Shown here one piece after another: positions 1 to 5,645 of a stretch of DNA of 13,276 nt. Where the stretch lies: positions 1-13,276 of the forward strand of contig UQZA01000049.1 in NCBI GenBank assembly GCA_900545515.1, given 5' to 3'. Within the stretch, counting starts at the first letter, position 1, and each line of letters begins with the position of its first letter. Both the position numbers and the translations under genes were made by a program. Source of the DNA: an uncultured Eubacteriales bacterium. Its GTDB lineage: Bacteria; Bacillota; Clostridia; Oscillospirales; Oscillospiraceae. The notes under the pieces are model-generated. The model saw only the letters and a program-made list of their open reading frames with translations. It was not told the DNA's origin and did no database searches.

Positions 1-1
1 A

Positions 2-154
2 GAGCAGAATGGCTATATGGAGATTTCCGAGCTGCAAAAGCCTCCTTTTGACAAGCCCGCCAGCTTTATTAAGCTCTTTGATTCCCGCTTAAGGCCCAAA
101 ATCACAGAGGCCATCCGCCAGGTCAGGGACAATGCAGTGAATACCACAGCATAG
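2..154 (+). CDS. C-terminal end of a probable type I restriction enzyme R subunit (HsdR), partial
   Basis: One open frame runs from the window edge to a TAG stop at 152-154, giving the last 50 residues of a protein whose start lies outside the window. The tail contains ENGYMEISEL, a PPFDKPASFIKLFD stretch and a final helix ending in RDNAVNTTA. The pattern 'NG-x-hydrophobic ... PF ... LF ... helix' resembles, from memory, the extreme C terminus of EcoEI-like type I restriction R subunits, the helicase-translocase that cuts DNA. Only the tail is visible, so no helicase or nuclease motif can be checked. It is the only supported gene on the plus strand and it converges on the tyrS unit. It could instead be another protein; family assignment is moderate to low, although the reading frame itself is convincing. 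Confidence 0.45.
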   Translation, partial: EQNGYMEISELQKPPFDKPASFIKLFDSRLRPKITEAIRQVRDNAVNTTA

Positions 155-187
155 GCATATTGTACCGCATCTGGTAAAACTCCATTG

Positions 188-212
188 CAGGGGGCGGCTA
201 AGCCGCCCCCTG
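188..212. terminator. GC-rich stem-loop between convergent genes
   Basis: Positions 190-198 (GGGGGCGGC) pair perfectly with 202-210 (GCCGCCCCC) around a three-base loop. It lies between the plus-strand stop at 154 and the minus-strand stop at 214, where a shared two-way terminator would be expected. Neither side has a close U-tract, so it may be a weak or factor-assisted terminator, or simply an RNA 3'-end stabiliser. Confidence 0.5.
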
Positions 213-213
213 G

Positions 214-484
214 CTATGTTTCAGCAGGCAGGGCGCAAGGGGTCCCGGGCGGGCTGCAGGCTTTTTTGCTTGGCTCACAGGATTGGTACGATAGCTTCAT
301 CTGATACTGCACCGTCTTAACCCCCATCCCCAAGCTCCCATAAAATGCCATGCCTGGGGCATTGTGAGGGTCGCAGGTGAGCTGTACATCGGTGCAGCCA
401 AAGCTCCGGCCCAAAGCAAAGAGACGCTCCATCAGCAGCCGGCCCAAGCCGGCGCGGCGGTGAGAAGCATCCGCACCTCCAAGC
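214..484 (-). pseudogene. Truncated GNAT acetyltransferase (C-terminal half only)
   Basis: The minus-strand frame ending at the TAG at 214-216 encodes the acetyl-CoA-binding half of a GNAT N-acetyltransferase. It shows HRRAGLGRLLMERL (motif A pyrophosphate loop), then DVQLTCDPHNAPGMAFYGSLGM (the strand plus the motif B 'N-x-x-A-x-x-F/Y-Y' helix) and a closing YQMKL strand. The N-terminal strands and helices that build the acceptor site are missing. The recognisable similarity begins within a few codons of the tyrS stop (485-487). Extending the frame upstream only reads out-of-frame tyrS sequence back to a GTG at 540 with no ribosome site. No start overlaps the tyrS stop in this frame. I read it as a deletion remnant brought next to tyrS. 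A coupled short protein is possible but unlikely. Confidence 0.7.
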
Positions 485-1711
485 TCACCGGGCCAGCACC
501 ACCTTGTGGAAAACCTTTTTGCCCTTCCGAATCTTGACACCCTGGCGGAGTTGCTCCCCGGTTACGGCAAAGTCAATACCCGGCACCTTCTCTTCGTCTA
601 CAAATACGCCACCCTGCTGCACCAGCCGCCTGGCTTCGCCGTTGGAGGCTGTGAGGCCGCAGGCAGTGAGCAGGTTCAAAATGCCGATTTTTCCATCGGT
701 CAGCTTCTCCTCTCCCAGCTCTGTGGTGGGCATGTTGCTGTCGTCTCCGCCTCCGGAGAAGAGGGCCTTGGCAGCAGTCTGAGCTTTTTGGGCTTCCGCT
801 TCCCCGTGAACCAGCTTGGTGAGCTCAAAGGCCAAGATTTCCTTGGCTTCGTTCAGCTTAGCGTCCCGCCAGGTGTCCATCTCATCGATTTTTTCCAGGG
901 GTAGGAAGGTGAGCATCCGGATGCACTTGAGCACGTCCGCATCCTCAATGTTCCGCCAGTACTGATAAAAGTCAAAGGGGCTGGTCTTATTGGGGTCCAG
1001 CCACACGGCGCCCTTGGCAGTCTTGCCCATCTTTTTCCCCTCGGAGTTGAGAAGCAAGGTGATGGTCATGGCATGGGCGTCTTTGCCAAGCTTCCGGCGG
1101 ATGAGCTCTGTGCCGCCCAGCATGTTGGACCACTGGTCGTTGCCACCGAATTGCATGTTGCAGCCGTAATGCTGGAACAGGTAGTAGAAGTCATAGGACT
1201 GCATGGGCATGTAGTTAAACTCCAGGAAGGAAAGGCCCTTCTCCATCCGCTGCTTGAAGCACTCTGCCCGGAGCATGTTGTTGACCGAGAAGCAAGCGCC
1301 AATGTCCCGGATAAACTCTACATAGTTGAGGTTCAGAAGCCAGTCGGCGTTGTTCACCATCTGGGCCTTGCCGGGGCCAAACTCAATGAACCGCTCCATC
1401 TGCTTTTTGAAGCATTGGCAGTTGTGCTCAATGGTCTCCTTGGTCATCATGGAGCGCATGTCCGTCCGACCGGAGGGGTCGCCAATCATGGCGGTACCGC
1501 CGCCAATGAGGGCAATGGGCTGATTTCCCGCCATTTGCAGCCGCTTCATGAGACACAGGGCCATAAAATGGCCCACATGGAGGGAATCTGCCGTGGGGTC
1601 AAAGCCAATGTAGAAGGTAGCCTTGCCGTTGTCCACCATTTCCCGGATTTCTGCTTCGTTGGTCACCTGAGCAATGAGGCCACGGGCCACCAGTTCGTCA
1701 TATACTTTCAT
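485..1711 (-). CDS. tyrS: Tyrosyl-tRNA synthetase
   Basis: This 408-residue class I aminoacyl-tRNA synthetase activates tyrosine with ATP and charges tRNA-Tyr in the cytoplasm. The HIGH motif appears as HVGH (45-48) and the KMSKS loop as KMGKT (227-231). Tyrosine-pocket residues known from the Bacillus stearothermophilus enzyme fit: Tyr34, Asp78 in IGDPSGR, and the Y-x-x-x-Q-x-x-D block at Tyr167, Gln171 and Asp174. The C-terminal ~65 residues form an S4-like RNA-binding domain (ARRLVQQGGVFVDEEKV). Length is normal for bacterial TyrRS. The start ATG at 1711 overlaps the stop of the upstream GNAT gene as ATGA, with GGAG eleven bases upstream inside that gene, so the two are translationally coupled. 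Expression probably depends on the promoter and T-box leader about 0.9 kb upstream. Confidence 0.97.
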   Translation of the reverse strand: MKVYDELVARGLIAQVTNEAEIREMVDNGKATFYIGFDPTADSLHVGHFMALCLMKRLQMAGNQPIALIGGGTAMIGDPSGRTDMRSMMTKETIEHNCQCFKKQMERFIEFGPGKAQMVNNADWLLNLNYVEFIRDIGACFSVNNMLRAECFKQRMEKGLSFLEFNYMPMQSYDFYYLFQHYGCNMQFGGNDQWSNMLGGTELIRRKLGKDAHAMTITLLLNSEGKKMGKTAKGAVWLDPNKTSPFDFYQYWRNIEDADVLKCIRMLTFLPLEKIDEMDTWRDAKLNEAKEILAFELTKLVHGEAEAQKAQTAAKALFSGGGDDSNMPTTELGEEKLTDGKIGILNLLTACGLTASNGEARRLVQQGGVFVDEEKVPGIDFAVTGEQLRQGVKIRKGKKVFHKVVLAR

Positions 1712-2598
1712 ACTGAGGTCTCCTTTTCCATACAGCTTCCGTCAGCTGCAATTTTTGATTGTGAAATATAGCATCGGTTTTCTTCTAGGATTTGAAAGCC
1801 AGTCTTTTGATATAGGCTCAGGGCCTGGGTGTTATCTGCATCTACAATCAGATCCAGCTCCGCTGCGCCGTGTCTGCAAAACGTCTCCTTTGCCAGGCAG
1901 TTCAGAATGGCCCGGCCAAATCCCCGCCCCCGCAGCTCCTGCCGGACACCCAGGATTTCGGCCGTGAACCGGTCCTCAGCCCTATGCAGCACACCATAGG
2001 CTGCAAGATTTCCGGCTTCCTCCAGGGTATAAACAAACCGGCTTTTCCCTAAGTCTTCCAGGATATCCCGGCCGGAGACGTATACATCCGGAAAGACACG
2101 GTCATGCAGCGCTACAAATGCAGCATAGGCGGCTTCCTCCAAAGGATGGGGCGCCGGCAAGCCCTCCTGGGGCTGCCAATCGTCCCGGCGCAGCACCATG
2201 CGGTATTCGTTTTCCCGGCGGCAGGCTCCAATGCTTTCTAAAAAGGCGGCGCATGCTTCATTCTCTTTGGGAAAGAAAAAGGTGTAGCGCAAGTGGTTTC
2301 CCAGTTGCGCCTGAGCAGCAGACAGTAGCTGCCTGGCAGTGGCGCTGTAGTTCTCACGGTCCGCCAGAAGGGCGCAGTCTACATTTCCCTTTTCCAAGTC
2401 CGGAAAGCAGCTTAAGAGTCCACACAGCCTATCCCCTTCCCGGCAGGCAAAGCCGAAGTCCAGGGTTTCCGAAAAATCCCGCTGGATTGAGGCCTCTGTC
2501 TGGCAGCAAAAGGCCGATCCGCTTTCCCGGCTGGCGTTTTTTCGGCAGGCATAGGCCACCAATTCAGATAAATGGTCTACGGAAAACTTCTCAATCAT
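1708..2598 (-). CDS. Two-domain GNAT acetyltransferase inserted between T-box leader and tyrS
   Basis: A 296-residue protein made of two GNAT-type folds. The second half is a clear N-acetyltransferase: RGRGFGRA (223-230) is the acetyl-CoA pyrophosphate loop, and DNTQALSLYQKTGF (255-268) is the motif B helix with its tyrosine. The first half ends in a GNAT-like pattern (ENEACAAFLESIGACRRENEYRMVL, 112-136) but has no good R/Q-x-x-G-x-G/A loop, so it is probably a degenerate, non-catalytic copy. Substrate unknown. The ATG at 2598 follows directly on T-box stem III with no clear Shine-Dalgarno, so initiation may be weak or leader-dependent. The stop overlaps the tyrS ATG by four bases. Its position between a tyrosine T-box and tyrS suggests co-regulation with tRNA-Tyr charging; whether it acts on an amino-acid-related substrate is unproven. 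Confidence 0.85.
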   Translation of the reverse strand: MIEKFSVDHLSELVAYACRKNASRESGSAFCCQTEASIQRDFSETLDFGFACREGDRLCGLLSCFPDLEKGNVDCALLADRENYSATARQLLSAAQAQLGNHLRYTFFFPKENEACAAFLESIGACRRENEYRMVLRRDDWQPQEGLPAPHPLEEAAYAAFVALHDRVFPDVYVSGRDILEDLGKSRFVYTLEEAGNLAAYGVLHRAEDRFTAEILGVRQELRGRGFGRAILNCLAKETFCRHGAAELDLIVDADNTQALSLYQKTGFQILEENRCYISQSKIAADGSCMEKETSV

Positions 2599-2599
2599 A

Positions 2600-2757
2600 A
2601 GGCTGTAACGGGCCGACCCGTCCTGCCCTACTGCATCTTCAGGCAGGCCGCTCCGGGAGGTATTTCACCGGGGCCGCCTGCTTCCTTGCACCAACCGGAA
2701 GCTCTCTGAAGACGGGGGGCCGGGTACTTCATCCCTTCAATGCGTATCATGCACTAT
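2600..2757 (-). promoter_or_regulatory. Tyrosine T-box leader (Stem I and stem III; antiterminator not found)
   Basis: Read on the minus strand from about 2757. The leader has a GATGAAGTACC segment (the 5' AGUA side of the specifier bubble), then AGAGAG and a GGTTGGTGCAAGG distal region typical of clostridial T-boxes. On the 3' side of the bubble is GAAA-UAC-CUCCCGGAG. By analogy with B. subtilis glyQS (GAAA-GGC-AUUCUUGAG), the specifier is UAC at 2662-2660, coding for tyrosine and matching tyrS downstream. Next come GCAGTAGG and a stem III-like hairpin (ACGGG 2621-2617 with CCCGT 2612-2608), ending TTACAGCC. The conserved T-box antiterminator (AGGGUGGNACCGCG-like) and a terminator should follow, but the GNAT start codon comes two bases later. 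The sensing half is therefore present and the expression platform is missing or non-canonical. Confidence 0.82.
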
Positions 2758-2763
2758 GGGCGT

Positions 2764-2792
2764 ATTCTAGCAAACAATAAATGGAATGTCAA
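2764..2792 (-). promoter_or_regulatory. Sigma-A-type promoter for T-box / GNAT / tyrS unit
   Basis: On the minus strand TTGACA (2792-2787) and TAGAAT (2769-2764) are separated by exactly 17 bases of AT-rich spacer. This near-consensus housekeeping promoter would start transcription near 2757, at the 5' end of the T-box leader. Confidence 0.88.
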
Positions 2793-2799
2793 GAAATAT

Positions 2800-3009
2800 T
2801 CTCGCCTCCAGCAAGGTTTGCACCGGCACGGGAACCCCAGGCTTTCCCCCGGGGCATCGGCCCCTACCTGGGATCTGGTGCGTGTTCCGGGAGAACTGGG
2901 CGTGAGAGGCGGAACGGCCAAGGCCATTTCCTACGCCGTCCATATGGATCATTCCCAGAGTTCACCTTACCAGTACGCCCACACCCCCTTGGGGAAGCTG
3001 GCAGCCGTA
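2800..3009. other. Intergenic GC-rich stretch with stem-loops, no gene recognised
   Basis: This is the gap between the stop of the 490-aa acetyltransferase and the tyrS-unit promoter. I find no convincing coding sequence on either strand. It holds an imperfect hairpin at the stop codon of the upstream gene (AGTACG 2972-2977 with CGTACT 3006-3011, inner CCCC-TT-GGGG 2985-2994) and a second one, GGGGC-ATCG-GCCCC (2851-2864). Neither has a U-tract, so neither is a standard intrinsic terminator. Confidence 0.5.
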
Positions 3010-4482
3010 CTAAGTTTGTGATGATTGGGCCACCTGGGGTGCCTGTGAGGCGGGGATCTCCAAGATTCCGCAGGCTTCCCCAAGAAAGGAGAACCGGCCC
3101 AGGGCTTGACGCTGGAGCTGCGTATCTTGAGGATAGTTCTCTTTTCTGGGAAAACGCTTTCCGTAGATCCGTCGTATGGACTCGGCCGGGTCCCGGGCCT
3201 GTCCAATGATCTGAAACCGGGCGGCAAACTGCAAAATGTTACTTTCCTTCGGCAAAAGCGCCTGAAGTCCGGGATACAGCAGCCAAGAGTAGCATAGAAA
3301 TGCCTTTGCGCGGTGTTCCGGAAAGACCTGAGGGAAAAAGGCCATTGCCTGGTCAAGGGCATCTGCTACCGTTGCTGGGGACAAGTTGGCGTCTTTGGGA
3401 ATATGGAGGTTGATCACTGGCGTTCCCTGGGGCAGGTGTGCTTTTTGCTCCGATGCAAAGGTCATGTACGCCTGCCCGCATCCCTCCTCATCCAAATAGA
3501 CCATTTCAAATCGCTGGAACTGCAAAGGGCCCAACCGGAATATGGAGGCATGGTGAATGTGCCGGAACCAGATCACATCATCTTTGGACAGCCCCGGTTT
3601 TCCGGTTTTCGCCTCATACAGCTTTGCCCGGAGGGCAATATCGGAACAGGTATCCAGGATCACCTGGTGAGAAACTCCCCGTGCCTCGTATTGCCTCCGC
3701 GCCCAAGTCATATGGCAGCACCAGAGAACCAGCCGGTCCAGAGTACGTTTCCTGCAAATGGGAAACTCCGGGCCTTCCCCTTCATAGGAAGTCAACGCAG
3801 CAGCCTCGTAAAATCCGGGCCTGGCGTCATAAGCGCCCAATACTGCCTCTTGAGCGGTTGAGGTGAGAGCCAGATCCTTCAAATTCCCTACCAGGAGATA
3901 CCGCTGAAACGCGCACATGTTCAGGCAAAAGGTCAGACCATCCCATGTTTCTCCCCTCACCTGTCGGATTCCGGGCTTCCGGCAAACCTCCTGAAAGCCC
4001 AGCTTCATGGCACACCGAATCATACGGGTATTCCCGGACCAGGTCTGCAGGTACAGCTCCCGCTCCCCATGCTCCCCAAAATAGAGAATCCAAGCCGTCA
4101 GGGCTTGGGTTCCCAGCCCCTTTCCCCAGTAACGGCTCTCGCTGATATCCAGACCAAGGGCACGAAACCGGGTCTGCCCGGGCTGGGTTTTTGAAATCCA
4201 GTTGAAGTCCTGGTCCACAAAATAGGAAGCAACCGAACCGATATGGACACCATCTTCCGTATCCAGCTCCAGGGTGTTTCGAATCTCTGGCTTCGGCTTT
4301 TTCAGCTGCTCCAGCTCTGTCCGGCGATGGGCCGCCGGGTCAAAGGATTTGAGCGCCTCCAGGCTCTCCCAAGGGGCGTCCCACTGGGCCCACTGGGTCT
4401 CCACCGTGTTCCAGCGGATTTCGTCCTCAATGTCGGCCTCCCCCATGTCCCGCAGGACCACGTTCCGGAACTTAAATTCCAT
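3010..4482 (-). CDS. Fusion of a RimJ/L-like GNAT with a NAT_N/GNAT_C-type acyltransferase
   Basis: 490 residues in two parts. Residues 1-185 are a RimJ/RimL-like GNAT domain: RYWGKGLG (117-124) is the acetyl-CoA loop and NTRMIRCAMKLGF (151-163) the motif B helix. Residues ~200-475 look like the less common acyltransferase family with an N-terminal helical NAT_N part and a GNAT_C fold. Signs are LDTCSDIALRAKLYEAKTG, W305, FRLGPLQFQRFEM (315-327), LHIPKDANL (359-367), AFFPQVFPEHRAKAF, SWLLYPGLQALLPKESNI (399-416) and a final QTQLQRQ-like segment. Family names are from memory. No signal peptide or membrane segment, so cytoplasmic. GGGAGG precedes the ATG at 4482, which overlaps the end of the upstream double-GNAT gene by 11 bases, so the two form one operon. 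Substrate unknown; the fusion suggests two consecutive or alternative acylations of one compound. Confidence 0.82.
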   Translation of the reverse strand: MEFKFRNVVLRDMGEADIEDEIRWNTVETQWAQWDAPWESLEALKSFDPAAHRRTELEQLKKPKPEIRNTLELDTEDGVHIGSVASYFVDQDFNWISKTQPGQTRFRALGLDISESRYWGKGLGTQALTAWILYFGEHGERELYLQTWSGNTRMIRCAMKLGFQEVCRKPGIRQVRGETWDGLTFCLNMCAFQRYLLVGNLKDLALTSTAQEAVLGAYDARPGFYEAAALTSYEGEGPEFPICRKRTLDRLVLWCCHMTWARRQYEARGVSHQVILDTCSDIALRAKLYEAKTGKPGLSKDDVIWFRHIHHASIFRLGPLQFQRFEMVYLDEEGCGQAYMTFASEQKAHLPQGTPVINLHIPKDANLSPATVADALDQAMAFFPQVFPEHRAKAFLCYSWLLYPGLQALLPKESNILQFAARFQIIGQARDPAESIRRIYGKRFPRKENYPQDTQLQRQALGRFSFLGEACGILEIPASQAPQVAQSSQT

Positions 4483-5443
4483 GGCGCGCCTCCCAATTCT
4501 CCCGGGTCAGTTCAAAGTAGGTGCTGTCCCACGGCTCCAGGTGACTGGGGCGCACCGCCGGGAGGAAGCCCAGGGCGGCGTAAAGGGCCAAAGCCTTCCC
4601 GTTTTCCGGATGAGGGTCCACGTAAGCACGGTCTGCGCCGCCTACATGGAAGGCAGCATTTAGAGCATGGGACAGGGCCCGGTAGCCAATGCCCTTCCCT
4701 CTGGCGCAGTCCAAAAGCTTCACATCCATACAGGCAAGCCCAGTTTCGTCCACATTGTAGTACGTCTCTCCGCAGTAGCCCACACCTTCCGCGTACACAG
4801 ACCAATGCTGCCGCTTGGGCGGCTGCTGAACCCAGGGGAGCCAATCCTCCCGCAGATGGGCCATGGTCTCATGAAGTCCCTCTGGAAAGCCCACGTAATG
4901 CATCACAGATGGGGTAGCCCAGAGGCGCTGCACATGCTCCAAATCTGCCTCACAGGTCAGACGGAGTTCCACATCCCCCCTCCAGGTTTCCGGGAGGTTC
5001 CAGGCCATGCACAGGCTGTCTGGCGTGTCCGGATCGGTGTAGCCCGTATCCCGGAACCCGGCCTTCTCATAGACGTGGATAGCTGCCGCGTCTTTCCTTT
5101 TGACACAGACCTCCACCCTTCGGTACTTCCCTTCCCGGCGGCATTGGGTCAGGAGGAGCGCCAGAGCGGCCTGTCCATAGCCTTTGCCCTGCTCTTTTTC
5201 GTCGATCAAAAGCTCCGACAGGTGGTAGCAGGCAGGCTCCTCGTCCAAATCCTCCATCAGCGCCAGGCCCACCATACGGCAGCCGTCATAAACGCCCCAG
5301 GCGCTTGCCCGATGGCGGCGGTAGGCATAGGCCCGGGCCAGAATGATGGGCGCCGGGGCTACATAACGGCCCTGGTCCGGAGAGACGGACAGGGCGGCGG
5401 CAGTCAAAAAATTGGTTTCTGTAATGGGTTGTAAGGTAATCAT
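4472..5443 (-). CDS. Double-domain GNAT acetyltransferase (BltD-like N half, RimJ/L-like C half)
   Basis: 323 residues with two complete GNAT domains. Residues 1-150 resemble small BltD/PaiA-type polyamine or drug acetyltransferases: LSVSPDQGRYVAP near 18-30, an acetyl-CoA loop QGKGYG (85-90) and YEKAGF (125-130). Residues 155-320 are RimJ/L-like, with ARGKGIG (247-253) and NGKALALYAALGF (281-293). Both cofactor loops look intact, so both domains may be active. The ATG at 5443 is chosen because GGAGG lies five bases upstream; an in-frame TTG at 5476 has no comparable site and would put coding sequence through the leader hairpin. First gene of an operon with the 490-aa fusion (11-base overlap). 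Its own promoter and an elaborate leader suggest inducible expression. BltD in B. subtilis accompanies a drug pump under a MerR-type regulator, but no pump or regulator is visible here. Substrate unknown. Confidence 0.87.
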   Translation of the reverse strand: MITLQPITETNFLTAAALSVSPDQGRYVAPAPIILARAYAYRRHRASAWGVYDGCRMVGLALMEDLDEEPACYHLSELLIDEKEQGKGYGQAALALLLTQCRREGKYRRVEVCVKRKDAAAIHVYEKAGFRDTGYTDPDTPDSLCMAWNLPETWRGDVELRLTCEADLEHVQRLWATPSVMHYVGFPEGLHETMAHLREDWLPWVQQPPKRQHWSVYAEGVGYCGETYYNVDETGLACMDVKLLDCARGKGIGYRALSHALNAAFHVGGADRAYVDPHPENGKALALYAALGFLPAVRPSHLEPWDSTYFELTRENWEARHGI

Positions 5444-5448
5444 AAAAT

Positions 5449-5524
5449 CCTCCAAAATTTCGGAGGGTTCCCGCAAAGCGGGTCAAATTACTTTGCGGGG
5501 GGACTTATTTGGCGCGAACCCTCC
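5449..5524 (-). promoter_or_regulatory. Nested inverted repeats that can sequester a ribosome site (putative translational attenuator)
   Basis: In the minus-strand RNA, GGAGGGTTC (5524-5516) can pair with GAACCCTCC (5470-5462), and inside it CCGCAAAG (5498-5491) pairs with CTTTGCGG (5478-5471). Together they form one long hairpin with a one-sided bulge. The CCTCC (5466-5462) of the outer arm can instead pair with the GGAGG ribosome site (5453-5449) of the double-GNAT gene. These two pairings exclude each other. The outer 5' arm lies within codons 11-14 of the leader peptide, so a ribosome there would free CCTCC to cover the ribosome site. Pairings are seen directly; the switching role is inferred. 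Confidence 0.6.
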
Positions 5525-5555
5525 ATACGCGCATCCTTTTCGTCATCTTCATCAT
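5505..5555 (-). CDS. 16-codon basic leader peptide
   Basis: Read on the minus strand from ATG 5555 to TAA 5505, the peptide is MMKMTKRMRVWRVRAK. It is preceded by AAGGAG (5570-5565) nine bases before the ATG, one of the better ribosome sites in the window, and lies about 55 bases after the predicted transcription start. It is rich in Arg/Lys with RMR and RVR triplets. Arg/Lys-x-Arg/Lys motifs are known to stall ribosomes in the presence of macrolides in some Erm leader peptides. The codons for WRVR form one arm of the hairpin that controls access to the next gene's ribosome site, and the stop is 61 bases before that gene. I believe it is translated as a regulatory leader; it may have no function as a product. 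Confidence 0.6.
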   Translation of the reverse strand: MMKMTKRMRVWRVRAK

Positions 5556-5571
5556 ATAGAATCACTCCTTA

Positions 5572-5608
5572 CATAAAATAAACCGCCGCCCGTTGTAGTA
5601 GGCAGCGG
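5572..5608 (-). terminator. Hairpin plus U-tract at the very 5' end of the acetyltransferase mRNA
   Basis: CCGCTGCC (5608-5601) pairs with GGCGGCGG (5590-5583), eight pairs with one G-U, and is followed by TTTATTTTA (5582-5574). It begins within a few bases of the predicted transcription start and ends before the leader peptide ribosome site. It has intrinsic-terminator form, but this close to the start it might be an early attenuator or a 5' stabilising hairpin. Confidence 0.5.
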
Positions 5609-5616
5609 CTATAAAA

Positions 5617-5645
5617 ATTTTACAGGTAACCTCAGAGGTTGTCAA
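5617..5645 (-). promoter_or_regulatory. Promoter of the acetyltransferase operon with a dyad in its spacer
   Basis: On the minus strand TTGACA (5645-5640) and TAAAAT (5622-5617) are separated by exactly 17 bases, predicting a start near 5610. The spacer begins with AACCTC-T-GAGGTT (5640-5628), a perfect 6-bp inverted repeat between the two promoter boxes. A repressor or MerR-like activator could bind there, although MerR-type promoters usually have 19-20-base spacers. The promoter call is strong; the operator is a proposal. Confidence 0.82.

Noticed and set aside
1073..1771. Long plus-strand frame opposite tyrS
   Set aside because: It is antisense to a well-supported gene, with no ribosome site or protein similarity; typical of GC-rich shadow frames.
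2540..2598. T-box antiterminator inside the start of the GNAT gene (TTGGTGGCC)
   Set aside because: It lacks the conserved T-box sequence and no terminator alternative follows.
2740..3021. Plus-strand frame of about 93 codons opposite the tyrS-unit promoter
   Set aside because: No ribosome site or family resemblance; it runs through the promoter and the intergenic palindromes.
5444..5476. Earlier TTG start (5476) for the double GNAT
   Set aside because: GGAGG is placed correctly for ATG 5443, and the extension would lie inside the leader hairpin.
5628..5645. SoxR/MerR-type operator
   Set aside because: The spacer is 17 bases, not 19-20, and the dyad is shorter than known MerR-family sites, so I call it only a generic dyad.
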